DNA of 64,000 nucleotides. Source: G965267605 sp965267605 (GTDB lineage: Bacteria > Bacteroidota > Bacteroidia > Flavobacteriales_E > Vicingaceae). Below the pieces are notes generated by a model. The model worked only from the letters and a program-made list of their open reading frames with translations, was not told the DNA's origin and did not search any database. Within the stretch, counting starts at the first letter, position 1. The number at the start of each line of letters is the position of its first letter. The stretch lies in contig OZ254088.1 of assembly GCA_965267605.1 (NCBI GenBank), positions 1,798,001 to 1,862,000 on the forward strand, read 5' to 3'. Positions 7,939 through 16,230 of this stretch are shown here, in pieces. The position numbers and the translations under genes were made by a program.

Positions 7939-9585
7939 CTATCGGATCATTCTCTTTAATTCCTCCATATCCTTTCTTAATTGACGTAATTCGTCCTTAA
8001 GTACAGCATTCTCCGCTGCCAGTTCCTTGACCGCATTAATGGTCATATACGTCAGCGCATTAGGATCAAACTCCAGGTATTGCCCTCTCTCACCCGTTTC
8101 GGTATTGTTGTAATCAACTGTTCTCACCGTATGTGGTGCAATCTCCTGTATGTCTTGCGCAATGACTCCAACGTATCTTGAGTCTGTATCAGCAATATCT
8201 GCTTTGCCGTTGTACTGGAAGGTCACTGGCTTGATCTTGTTCAGTACTTCCAAACCTTCTGAGTACGTGTTTACGTTCTTCTTTAAACGTCTGTCACTGA
8301 ATACAGCCCAGGTACCTCCACCCGGTTTATTGGCAGTACCGTTTACTGACAATTTCGCTGTCGGACCGGTGGTACCAATACCCACATTTCCATCAGAACC
8401 CCCATGTTGGAGCGCCAAGGCAGCACCGGCAATCTCGTTTCTAATGCTGAACTCATTCGGCACGCCAGATCTGAATCCCATGTACGCTTTCCTAGTCGCG
8501 GGCCCATCTGGGTAGAATTGAATATAGCAGTGATCCGTTCCCACAAGGCTCATTGTACCGGCATTCCCTACGACATGCAAAGGTGCATTTGGAGAAGTTG
8601 TGCCGATTCCAACCCTACCACCAGCGATTGTCATTCCATGTACGGCATTAGTTGGAAATGTTCCGGATGCTGTGCCATCACTAGTATAAAAGTCAAATGC
8701 ATTGAGTGACGTGGTTCCGGCCGCATGTCTGGTCCTGAGGTAATGTTGGTAGCTATCGCTCCAAGACCAACCAAACCTCATTTGGTAAGGTAAGTTTCCT
8801 CCTCCACCATCACTACCATTCCTTAACAAGACTGGTCCTCCCCTTACATCCAGTTTTGCTAGAGGCGTGCCAGTAATACCCACTCCAACATTCCCAGTAA
8901 TGGAAGAATGAGTGATCATATTCGCACCACTTACAGTCCAATCTGTATCCGGCCCTCCGGTAGGTCCAGTCGCACCTGTAACACCATTTGCTCCTGTCGG
9001 TCCTACAGGACCTTGAGGACCAGTTACGCCCTGAACTCCTGTAGGGCCATTTGTTCCAGTTGGCCCTTGTGGACCTGTTGCACCAATAGCACCTGCTAGA
9101 CCTGTTGGTCCAGTGGGGCCGACTGCTCCAGCCGCACCAGTTACTCCTTGCGGTCCGGTTGGGCCAGTTGGGCCTGGCGTTGAGCTACCCGATGTTTTGG
9201 CGTATAAGGCGTAGGGAACAGAAACCAGTTGACTGGTTCCCATTGGGCTGTATGCTGTTCCACCATTCTCGTCCATTTCAACTTCCAGGTAGTAAGCATC
9301 TGTTCCCCACGAAATGGAGCCGAACGTTCCGGTAACGACCGTGCCACCACCAATCTGGACTGTGAACAGCCCAAACTGGTTAGTAGTAGGGTTATGAGTT
9401 TCCTGATAGACTGTGGTTCCTGTTGCCGTAGTTTGGTGGATCGTTAGTCTCAATGCAACGGCTTGTGAATTCAAGGTTGCACCAGAACTGTTCCGCGCAA
9501 TACCCTGGTAATTGATCAGATCTGGTGCCTGACCAAAGCTCAACGCAGACAGACATATAAGGGTTATGGTTAGTAGTCTTTTCAT
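7939..9585 (-). CDS. Collagen-like secreted protein with S74 tail-fibre chaperone domain (paralogue 2)
   Basis: A protein of 548 residues with the same plan as its downstream neighbour: signal peptide MKRLLTITLICLSALSFGQ, shared cassette to about residue 135, Gly-X-Y tract (about residues 137-215), a different beta-rich middle containing NVGIGTTGPTAKLSVNG, an almost identical S74 domain (FSDRRLKKNVNTYSEG, YVGVIAQDIQEIAPHTV) and a C-terminal coiled coil (AAENAVLKDELRQLRKDMEEL). It is 6 bp from the upstream paralogue and 23 bp from the chosen start of the downstream one. The near-identity of both ends with a variable middle suggests duplication followed by module exchange. Confidence 0.88.
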   Translation of the reverse strand: MKRLLTITLICLSALSFGQAPDLINYQGIARNSSGATLNSQAVALRLTIHQTTATGTTVYQETHNPTTNQFGLFTVQIGGGTVVTGTFGSISWGTDAYYLEVEMDENGGTAYSPMGTSQLVSVPYALYAKTSGSSTPGPTGPTGPQGVTGAAGAVGPTGPTGLAGAIGATGPQGPTGTNGPTGVQGVTGPQGPVGPTGANGVTGATGPTGGPDTDWTVSGANMITHSSITGNVGVGITGTPLAKLDVRGGPVLLRNGSDGGGGNLPYQMRFGWSWSDSYQHYLRTRHAAGTTSLNAFDFYTSDGTASGTFPTNAVHGMTIAGGRVGIGTTSPNAPLHVVGNAGTMSLVGTDHCYIQFYPDGPATRKAYMGFRSGVPNEFSIRNEIAGAALALQHGGSDGNVGIGTTGPTAKLSVNGTANKPGGGTWAVFSDRRLKKNVNTYSEGLEVLNKIKPVTFQYNGKADIADTDSRYVGVIAQDIQEIAPHTVRTVDYNNTETGERGQYLEFDPNALTYMTINAVKELAAENAVLKDELRQLRKDMEELKRMIR

Positions 9586-9591
9586 AGTTGT

Positions 9592-10920
9592 TTAGTTACA
9601 CATGGCTATCCAATTGATTCCCATTGTTGAAAGGGTTCTGTTGGAAGTGCCGTTGTTAAGTACGTAGAAACTAAATGAGTTTGGATTCGAGGCTTCATAC
9701 ATGATTTGAATTGTAAGGAAGCCATCAATTTGGTTGTTCCAGAAAGTAGCCACCACATGCGGCTGAACGCAGGTCATGGTCTTACCATAGGACACGGTGA
9801 AGGGACCAATACTTCCTCCAGCAGGAACCGTTGGTGTTCCTGGAATTCCATAGCGGCCACTTGCCAGGTTACCAGCTGTGAGCACTTGAGCAACATTGGC
9901 ATCGCCATTTACATCTAATTTTTTCGAAGGCGATGCCGTTCCGATTCCAACGTTTCCTCCCGACACTATACGAAGTGCATTGGCGCCAGCACCAGCATCG
10001 ATTCGAAACAGGTCATTGCTAACCGTTCGCTCACCAATCTCAAGGTACCCAGCGTGCCCTTGAATGTCGAACTGCTTGTTACTTCCGTTTTCCTTGAAAA
10101 TGATTCTATTGTTATCATTCCCATCGGTTCCATCTATCATTATACGGCCTGTGCTAACATGGAATTCTTCAGCCGGGGCAGTGGTCCCTATTCCCACATT
10201 GGTACCATTATTAAATACGTTGCTATTGGCAACCCAGGTGGTGCCATTGTGCCTTAGTGTTTGTCCTGAAGTTCCTGATACCAGTGGGCCTGTTGCTCCT
10301 GTTGGACCCGCTGGTCCGGTAGCACCATTTGCACCGGCAACTCCTTGCGGTCCTGTTGGTCCTTGTGGACCAGTAGCACCATTCGCTCCGGCAACACCCT
10401 GAGGCCCCGTTGGTCCTTGGGGTCCAGTTGCGCCATTAGCACCCGCGGGACCCTGAGGTCCGGTAGGGCCAGGAACTGTAGATGCTGCTCCCGTTGGGCC
10501 GGTTGGACCAGGTGTTGAGCTACCCGATGTTTTGGCATACAATGCATAAGGCACAGATACCAATTGAGAAGTGCCCATTTGGCTGTATGCCGTTCCACCA
10601 TTCTCATCCATTTCAACTTCCAGGTAGTAAGCATCTGTTCCCCAGGAGATAGAACCAAACGTTCCGCTAACGACCGTGCCACCACCAATCTGGACTGTGA
10701 ACAGCCCAAACTGGTTGGTGGTCGGATTATGGGTCTCTTGATAGACTGTAGTTCCCGTTGCAGAGGTCTGATGGATTGTTAATCTCAATCCAATGGCTTG
10801 CGAATTCAGAGCTGCACCTGCACTGTTCCGCGCAATACCCTGGTAATTGATCAGATCTGGCGCTTGCGCAAGTGCGCCCAGGCCAACACAAATCATTGCT
10901 ATAGTTAATAATCGTTTCAT
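9592..10920 (-). CDS. Collagen-like secreted protein with a lectin-like C-terminal head (paralogue 3)
   Basis: A protein of 442 residues: signal peptide (MKRLLTIAMICVGLGALAQ), shared cassette, Gly-X-Y tract (about residues 137-205), a beta-rich stretch with NVGIGTTAP and NVGIGTASP units, and a distinct C-terminal 80 residues instead of S74. The end contains PHVVATFWNN, a central FSFYVLNN and a terminal INWIAMCN, which resembles the H-type lectin fold (hydrophobic strand, then a final W-I-A), but this assignment is tentative. It has no T9SS sorting signal. It is 42 bp downstream of the C1q-like paralogue in the same operon. Confidence 0.82.
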   Translation of the reverse strand: MKRLLTIAMICVGLGALAQAPDLINYQGIARNSAGAALNSQAIGLRLTIHQTSATGTTVYQETHNPTTNQFGLFTVQIGGGTVVSGTFGSISWGTDAYYLEVEMDENGGTAYSQMGTSQLVSVPYALYAKTSGSSTPGPTGPTGAASTVPGPTGPQGPAGANGATGPQGPTGPQGVAGANGATGPQGPTGPQGVAGANGATGPAGPTGATGPLVSGTSGQTLRHNGTTWVANSNVFNNGTNVGIGTTAPAEEFHVSTGRIMIDGTDGNDNNRIIFKENGSNKQFDIQGHAGYLEIGERTVSNDLFRIDAGAGANALRIVSGGNVGIGTASPSKKLDVNGDANVAQVLTAGNLASGRYGIPGTPTVPAGGSIGPFTVSYGKTMTCVQPHVVATFWNNQIDGFLTIQIMYEASNPNSFSFYVLNNGTSNRTLSTMGINWIAMCN

Positions 10921-10962
10921 CTTCTACGTGTTTTTCAACTGCTTAATTTTTTAAACGCCATT

Positions 10963-11892
10963 CTACTGATGAACAAGGTGACCGGATAGATATGTATAAC
11001 TATCATTTGTTGCCCATGTCCCAGAGTGATCACAAACTTGATTGCTATAGACTTCTACTGAAACTACTTGTCCCGCAGTAAGCTTAATCGTAACAGAACC
11101 ACCAACGGTTCCGGAACCACCTGCAGTGATCACATTCGCAAGTCTCTGCGTGTTGGAGCCATAACGAAGTCGAATGGAAATTGTAGTTCCTGCTGAAACC
11201 GAGTATACCAACGTGGAAGCTGAGAAATGATATACCCCGTTCACAGGTGCTACAAACTGATCAGTTGTGGTATTGAAGTTATTTCCATCATCATGCATTT
11301 CGGAATCTAGTTCCACAGTATTCCAACCTGAGGGTACAGCAACATCCGTTGTAGAATTAAATGCCCGAAACGAAACCGATGGTGTTGTGCCCGTTGGTCC
11401 TGTTGCTCCAGTTGTACCCTGTGGTCCAGTGGCGCCCACTGCCCCGGTTACTCCCTGTGGTCCGGTTGGACCAGTTGGGCCAGGTGTTGAGCTACCCGAA
11501 GTCTTTGCATACAGCGCATAAGGAACTGATACCAATTGAGAAGTACCCATTTGGCTGTATGCCGTTCCACCATTCTCATCCATTTCAACTTCCAGGTAGT
11601 AAGCATCTGTTCCCCAGGAGATAGAACCAAACGTTCCGCTAACGACCGTGCCACCACCAATCTGGACTGTGAACAGCCCAAACTGGTTGGTGGTCGGATT
11701 ATGGGTTTCCTGATAGACTGTAGTTCCAGTGGCACTGGTTTGGCGAATGGTTAACCTAAGTCCGATGCTTTGGGCATTCAAGGCAGCACCGGAATTGTTC
11801 CTTGCTATTCCCTGGTAATTGATCAAGTCTGGTGCCTGACCAAAGCTCAACGCAGCCAGGCATACAAGGGTTATGGTTAGTAGTCGTTTCAT
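10963..11892 (-). CDS. Collagen-like secreted protein with C1q/TNF-like head (paralogue 4)
   Basis: A protein of 309 residues: signal peptide (MKRLLTITLVCLAALSFGQ), shared cassette (to about 135), a short Gly-X-Y tract (about 136-170) and a C-terminal C1q-like globular domain (about 172-309). Hallmarks of C1q are SFRAFNSTTDVAVPSG at the start, FVAPVNGVYHFSAS in the middle and YTYLSGHLVHQ at the end. Collagen stalk plus C1q head is the architecture of trimeric C1q-family proteins, so a trimeric surface or secreted binding protein is likely. Its ATG directly abuts the stop codon of the upstream T9SS gene. Confidence 0.88.
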   Translation of the reverse strand: MKRLLTITLVCLAALSFGQAPDLINYQGIARNNSGAALNAQSIGLRLTIRQTSATGTTVYQETHNPTTNQFGLFTVQIGGGTVVSGTFGSISWGTDAYYLEVEMDENGGTAYSQMGTSQLVSVPYALYAKTSGSSTPGPTGPTGPQGVTGAVGATGPQGTTGATGPTGTTPSVSFRAFNSTTDVAVPSGWNTVELDSEMHDDGNNFNTTTDQFVAPVNGVYHFSASTLVYSVSAGTTISIRLRYGSNTQRLANVITAGGSGTVGGSVTIKLTAGQVVSVEVYSNQVCDHSGTWATNDSYTYLSGHLVHQ

Positions 11893-12378
11893 CTATTTTA
11901 GTTTCTGAACACGGTACGACATGTGAGAATGGCGGTTGTCAGTCACCTGAAGGATATAATTCCCAGCAGCCAACGCGGATAGATCAACGTTCAGCTTTTG
12001 CTGATTGCTACCGTATGTATGTCTGACCAACTGTTTCCCGGTTATATCGAATAACGCGACATCGTAATTGCCTTGAGAATTGTTGATTGAAACCGATACC
12101 TGGTCGAAAGTTGGATTAGGGTAAATGCTTACATCAATCCCAGCTCCTTTCTCAACGATTCCGACACCTTCATTGTCTGGCTGCTGAAATCCCTGGGTAA
12201 TGATGGAATTAGCGCTGGTAACCGTTTCAATAACTGTCTCCCCGCCTGTGGCACTCAACGTGGCAGTGGCAGATGTGAAGTAACCACCCGTTGAAGCAAC
12301 CACCTGCGGTTCTATACTTTGGCCGTTAACCAGCAGGAAACCTGCTGATCCTGCCAGCAACATCAATAACTTCTTCAT
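11893..12378 (-). CDS. Small T9SS type A sorting-domain protein
   Basis: A protein of 161 residues: signal peptide (1-19, LLVNGQ), a short mature region with the ATGGETVIETVTSAN segment, and a C-terminal Por-secretion sorting domain (about 85-161) with IYPNPTFDQVSV, FDITGKQLV and a final YRVQKLK. The sorting domain is recognised by the type IX secretion system, which removes it and anchors or releases the cargo. The mature cargo is only about 65 residues. Small proteins of this type commonly precede tail-fibre/collagen-like genes in Bacteroidota. It is the second gene of the operon, 14 bp after the first. Confidence 0.88.
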   Translation of the reverse strand: MKKLLMLLAGSAGFLLVNGQSIEPQVVASTGGYFTSATATLSATGGETVIETVTSANSIITQGFQQPDNEGVGIVEKGAGIDVSIYPNPTFDQVSVSINNSQGNYDVALFDITGKQLVRHTYGSNQQKLNVDLSALAAGNYILQVTDNRHSHMSYRVQKLK

Positions 12379-12392
12379 CGTAAGTTGATTTT

Positions 12393-12698
12393 CTATTTGC
12401 AGACGATAAATTCCTTCTTGTCATCCGCTTCTTTAATGTCCGCGAAATCCTTACCGTCAATAATTAGTGTATGCCCTGGCTTAATGGTCAGCTCGCGATA
12501 GTAATTCTTCGACAGCGAGCCATGCAGTCCATTATACTCATACTTAACCTCGTGACCACAGTTGTTTCGGATTTTGATCTTAATGTGAGATCCTGTTGCC
12601 TCGATTTTGTCTACAGTGAATGTGGTAGAAGGAACAGGGGTAAATCCAAAGAATACTACGCTGGATAGCAGCAGGGTGATAAGTGTATAGGTTCTCAT
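12393..12698 (-). CDS. Small secreted protein, unknown function
   Basis: A protein of 101 residues with a signal peptide (residues 1-20, SSVVFFGFTP). The mature domain looks like a small beta sandwich (FTVDKIEATGSHIKIKIRN) with two Cys (in RNNCGHEV and at the penultimate residue) that could form a disulphide. No family was recognised. It appears to be the first gene of the leftward collagen-like operon, with a promoter candidate about 16-46 bp upstream. Confidence 0.65.
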   Translation of the reverse strand: MRTYTLITLLLSSVVFFGFTPVPSTTFTVDKIEATGSHIKIKIRNNCGHEVKYEYNGLHGSLSKNYYRELTIKPGHTLIIDGKDFADIKEADDKKEFIVCK

Positions 12699-12713
12699 AA
12701 TTTCTGTTTGACG

Positions 12714-12744
12714 CCAATGTAGAACTACACCTATCCGCCCACAA
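12714..12744 (-). promoter_or_regulatory. Candidate promoter of the collagen-like operon
   Basis: On the minus strand a TTG at 12742-12744 is followed after 20 bp by TACATTGG at 12714-12721. This is close to the Bacteroidota consensus TTTG/TTG - about 20 bp - TAnnTTTG, with one mismatch in the -7 box. It is 15 bp from the ATG at 12698. Confidence 0.4.
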
Positions 12745-12753
12745 GCGGAATTT

Positions 12754-12770
12754 ATTTCATGGTATGAAAT
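12754..12770. promoter_or_regulatory. Inverted repeat upstream of the collagen-like operon promoter
   Basis: ATTTCAT-ggt-ATGAAAT is a perfect 7-bp inverted repeat with a 3-bp centre, 10 bp upstream of the candidate -33 element of the operon. Its position suits an operator or activator site; no protein is assigned. Confidence 0.35.
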
Positions 12771-12896
12771 TTCGAATAACTGACGGAATCTCTATTGACA
12801 CCTCAACCCAATGATGCAGACCTGTCCATCCGGCAGGCGGGTGTCATCGATTTGCTCGTAGGTGCCAATGCAAGAGGAACTCGCGAATAGACGATT

Positions 12897-15269
12897 TTAA
12901 CTACAACGCAGTCCTATAATACATATATCGTCTATTTGCTCCAGCTCACCTTTCCAGTCTTCAAGCGCATCATTGAGCATTTGTTTCTGATCGGAGGCGG
13001 GTTTATCGGCAATGCTGATAAGCATTTCCTTGAATGGCTTGTACTTGAACTTCTTTCCATGCGGTCCACCGAACTGATCTGCGAATCCATCAGAGAAAAC
13101 ATAGATGGAATCGCCTGGTCGTAATTGCAACGCTACATTCTCAAATTCTTTACGGTCTGCATACAACCCAATCGGTTGCTTATCGGCCTTTACTTCAAAC
13201 AGTTTGGCTTTACTGCCTTCAAGTTCCACTATCCTATTTCCATTGAGTAGATCATCAAATCCCTCTGGGGCTTCCCCATCCCTGTTTACCACATACAATG
13301 GATTGTTTGCACCGGCATATTCCAGTTTCCTTGTATCAAAGTCAATAGCACACAGCGCGATATCCATTCCATCTTTCACCTGGTCACTCCCCTCTCTATT
13401 GAACGTTTCTTCAACCAGCTCGCTGAGCTTGTTGAGGATTTCTCCCGGGCGTGTTAATCCAAATTCCTGAACGGCACGGTTCAACCCTGTATGTCCAACG
13501 ATAGATACAAAAGCTCCCGGCACTCCATGTCCCGTGCAATCTACAGCCGCAAAGAGTACCTTGTCTGCCATGGGATACATCCAATAGAAATCACCGCTGA
13601 CCACCGATTTGGGTTTATACAGTACAAAGGATTCTTCCATGTACTGCTTGATGATCTTAGTGGGCGGTAGTATAGCTTCCTGAAGTCTTTTCGCGTAATC
13701 TATCGAATCCAGTATTTCCGCGTTTTTGTCTTCAATCACCGCTTTCTGGATGGAGATCTCGTCAAACGCCTGCTCCAACTCCTCGTTCTTGGTATGAAGT
13801 ACAGCATTGCTTTTTCGCTTCTGGACAACACCTCTCCACAACATCAGGGCAATGATTACCAGCAGTCCAATACCTGCAAAAGAAGCATTGCGCTGAAAGG
13901 ATTTTCTTCTGCTTTCGGCATTGGCTTGAGCGAGCAGAGCCGTCTTCATCTGTACCTGATGTTCCTTTTCCTTTACATTGTATTTGGTCTCCAGTTCCGC
14001 AAGGGTAGCGGTCTTGCCCTGGTCAATAATACTGTCTTTGTAGGCCACATGAAGTTTGTAGTGCTCCAGTGCCTTCTCTGTTTCGCCCAGTGCCGCATAA
14101 CAATCCGATGTGATCAGATATGTGTAACGGAGGTAATCATAAAGCTTGATACGCTTCATAATCTCAATGCCCTGGTAGCAGTATTCCAACGCCTTCCTTC
14201 GTACCGCAGGATCTTTACCAGTTGCATCCTGTTTCATGACAGATTCAGCCAGGTTGACGTAGCCAGCGGCCAGGCCTTCCTGGTCGTTGATCTCAATTCG
14301 TAGCGCTACTGATTCGAGCTGAACCTTTTCGGCTTGTTTGAATTTACCCGCATTGAGATAGATGAATCCTAGGTTACCTAAACAACCGGAAAGCCCATGT
14401 TTATTGTTAACCTCACGATACATCTTCACTGCCTTGAGCATGATCTCTTCCCCCTTCTCATATCGACCGAGATGGGTGTGGCAAATGGCCAATGTTTCAT
14501 ATGATGTAACGATGATGCGGTGATCATCCCATCTCTTGCCTACCTCCAGGAGCTCCTCCATGATCTCAATGACCCGTTCGTAGTCACCCTGCGTCTGAAA
14601 GATCAGGGCCATGGATCGTCTTACGGAAAAGGCTGAACTCGAATCGTTCAGCTCAATAAACCAATTGTAAGCTTCCTCGTACTGCTTGTACGATTCTTCA
14701 AAATCACCCCGATACGATGCACAGATGGCTTGTACGTTAGCACTTCGGGCTTTCCCATTCTTGTGATCGATGCTGTCTGACATGGCATATGCCATCTTAG
14801 AATACCGGATGGTGCTGTCACAGAGTCCCATTTCATTGAACGCCTCCGCCACCTCCAATAACGTTCGGGTGAGTTCATAATCCTCGTTGATCTGCTTACA
14901 AAACCTAATGTTCTTTCTGCCCAGCCCAACAGCCCTTTTCGAATCGTTCGCATCGATCAGAGACGTGACCTTGCATCGAATGAACTTTGCCAGCCAGTGC
15001 AATTCATCCTGGGTTTTACTTTCATCAATTCCTATTTGACTGAGGATCAACGGCACCTTCTGTCCATCAAACCGCCTGGACCTCCATTGCTTGTATATAC
15101 ATGACAATCGCGAAGTGTCAGCTTGCTCCGGGCAGTTCTTGGTAAGCTCATCTTTGAGTGACTGCGCATCAACTGAGGAAACATTACCGAACAGCAAAAA
15201 TGCCAATAGCACCAGCTTCGCCCACCCCCAATTCAAACAACCTTCTAACTGTGCTTCTTTATACATCAT
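12897..15269 (-). CDS. TPR-containing SpoIIE-type PP2C phosphatase
   Basis: About 790 residues from the ATG at 15267-15269 (a TTG seven codons earlier is possible). Layout: N-terminal hydrophobic signal segment (LVLLAFLLFGNVSSVDAQ), TPR array (about residues 90-420), a membrane helix near 465-485, a coiled coil (ELEQAFDEISIQKAVIEDKNAEI) and a SpoIIE/PP2C domain at the C-terminus. Metal-binding motifs are SGDFYW, DCTGHGVPGAF, DGMDIALC, FSDGFADQFGG and DDICIIG. Such proteins dephosphorylate Ser/Thr in anti-sigma-antagonist or SiaC-type partners in response to a periplasmic signal. It is not obviously in an operon; 115 bp separate it from pxpC. Confidence 0.9.
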   Translation of the reverse strand: MMYKEAQLEGCLNWGWAKLVLLAFLLFGNVSSVDAQSLKDELTKNCPEQADTSRLSCIYKQWRSRRFDGQKVPLILSQIGIDESKTQDELHWLAKFIRCKVTSLIDANDSKRAVGLGRKNIRFCKQINEDYELTRTLLEVAEAFNEMGLCDSTIRYSKMAYAMSDSIDHKNGKARSANVQAICASYRGDFEESYKQYEEAYNWFIELNDSSSAFSVRRSMALIFQTQGDYERVIEIMEELLEVGKRWDDHRIIVTSYETLAICHTHLGRYEKGEEIMLKAVKMYREVNNKHGLSGCLGNLGFIYLNAGKFKQAEKVQLESVALRIEINDQEGLAAGYVNLAESVMKQDATGKDPAVRRKALEYCYQGIEIMKRIKLYDYLRYTYLITSDCYAALGETEKALEHYKLHVAYKDSIIDQGKTATLAELETKYNVKEKEHQVQMKTALLAQANAESRRKSFQRNASFAGIGLLVIIALMLWRGVVQKRKSNAVLHTKNEELEQAFDEISIQKAVIEDKNAEILDSIDYAKRLQEAILPPTKIIKQYMEESFVLYKPKSVVSGDFYWMYPMADKVLFAAVDCTGHGVPGAFVSIVGHTGLNRAVQEFGLTRPGEILNKLSELVEETFNREGSDQVKDGMDIALCAIDFDTRKLEYAGANNPLYVVNRDGEAPEGFDDLLNGNRIVELEGSKAKLFEVKADKQPIGLYADRKEFENVALQLRPGDSIYVFSDGFADQFGGPHGKKFKYKPFKEMLISIADKPASDQKQMLNDALEDWKGELEQIDDICIIGLRCS

Positions 15270-15384
15270 TACCCATTGAACATAGTTCAATTTCCAGAAG
15301 TACTGAAAACATGGGGTGTCTATTTAATATCTGGTAGCACATATTGATTGTTTAACGGAGTCCGGTGTGAATCAGGAGAATGGC

Positions 15385-16230
15385 CTAATGGGAAAAGACA
15401 AACTTGATCTGATCCTTACTCACCTTTTGGGATAGCGTATCAATCGAATCATTGGTAAGCTGGAGCACTCGGGGATAACCGCCCGTAGTCTGACAATCGC
15501 GCATAAGCACAATCAATTTCCCCGATGGTGTAAGTTGCACGGTGCCTGGTAACACCGCAGAGCTTAGTATTGATGCCAACTGATTCTCAATGGGCTGCTC
15601 AAGCTGATACCCCATGCGGTTGTTCATTCTAATGGTAAATGTCTGCGCGGTTAATGCTGCTTGCTGGGTTGCATTAAGCAGTTCATATTCTGGTCCCTTG
15701 TTTACTTGTAACTCCGTCTGATGAATGTGTGTGGTATTCCGATCAATTGAACCTCCCGTTACGGGCAAGTCGTTGGATCTTACTCCAATCGTTAGCTCAT
15801 CTCCAGACTGGATCATAGCTTTTTCCATGATTCCCTGGAAGTAGCTTCGGCTGTTGAGGCTCTGCTCTGTTTGAAACCCACCAGCAACGGCCAGGTAGCT
15901 CCTAGCACCGTAGGTTCTCCTGCCAAATGTTAGCACGTCATTCTCTTGAACTTCAATGACAGAGCAGTGTTCTACAGCCTCACCATTCAGTGCAGGACTT
16001 AGGTCAGCCCCCGTAATTGAGATGGAGGTAACTGCGGTGAATTCCAGCTCTGGACCTTGAAGCGTGATTTCCATTACAGCTTCACCTGAATCATTACCCA
16101 GAACAGAATTTGCAAGCTTAGCGGAGGCAAGATCCATCGCTCCGGAAACCGGAACTCCATACTTTCTATAGCCGGTTCTACCCAGATCCTGGATGGAGGT
16201 ATACAATCCCTTCTTTAGCACTTTAATCAT
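15385..16230 (-). CDS. pxpC: 5-oxoprolinase subunit C
   Basis: A protein of 281 residues of the biotin-dependent carboxyltransferase/KipA family. The family signature near the N-terminus is complete (YGVPVSGAMDLASAKLANSVLGN), followed by EVMEITLQGPELEF-like strands and RDCQTTGGYPRV near the C-terminus. With PxpA and PxpB it forms the ATP-dependent prokaryotic 5-oxoprolinase that hydrolyses 5-oxo-L-proline to L-glutamate. Its start overlaps the end of pxpB by 8 bp. Last gene of the operon. Confidence 0.93.
   Translation of the reverse strand: MIKVLKKGLYTSIQDLGRTGYRKYGVPVSGAMDLASAKLANSVLGNDSGEAVMEITLQGPELEFTAVTSISITGADLSPALNGEAVEHCSVIEVQENDVLTFGRRTYGARSYLAVAGGFQTEQSLNSRSYFQGIMEKAMIQSGDELTIGVRSNDLPVTGGSIDRNTTHIHQTELQVNKGPEYELLNATQQAALTAQTFTIRMNNRMGYQLEQPIENQLASILSSAVLPGTVQLTPSGKLIVLMRDCQTTGGYPRVLQLTNDSIDTLSQKVSKDQIKFVFSH

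Noticed and set aside
5960..8350. Prophage remnant suggested by tail-fibre/S74 domains
   Set aside because: No other phage gene is present and all members have Sec signal peptides and sit in an operon with a T9SS protein, so a cellular role is more likely.
13105..13470. A 121-residue plus-strand frame opposite the TPR-SpoIIE phosphatase
   Set aside because: Ser/Pro-rich shadow of the phosphatase domain, which is clearly coding on the minus strand.
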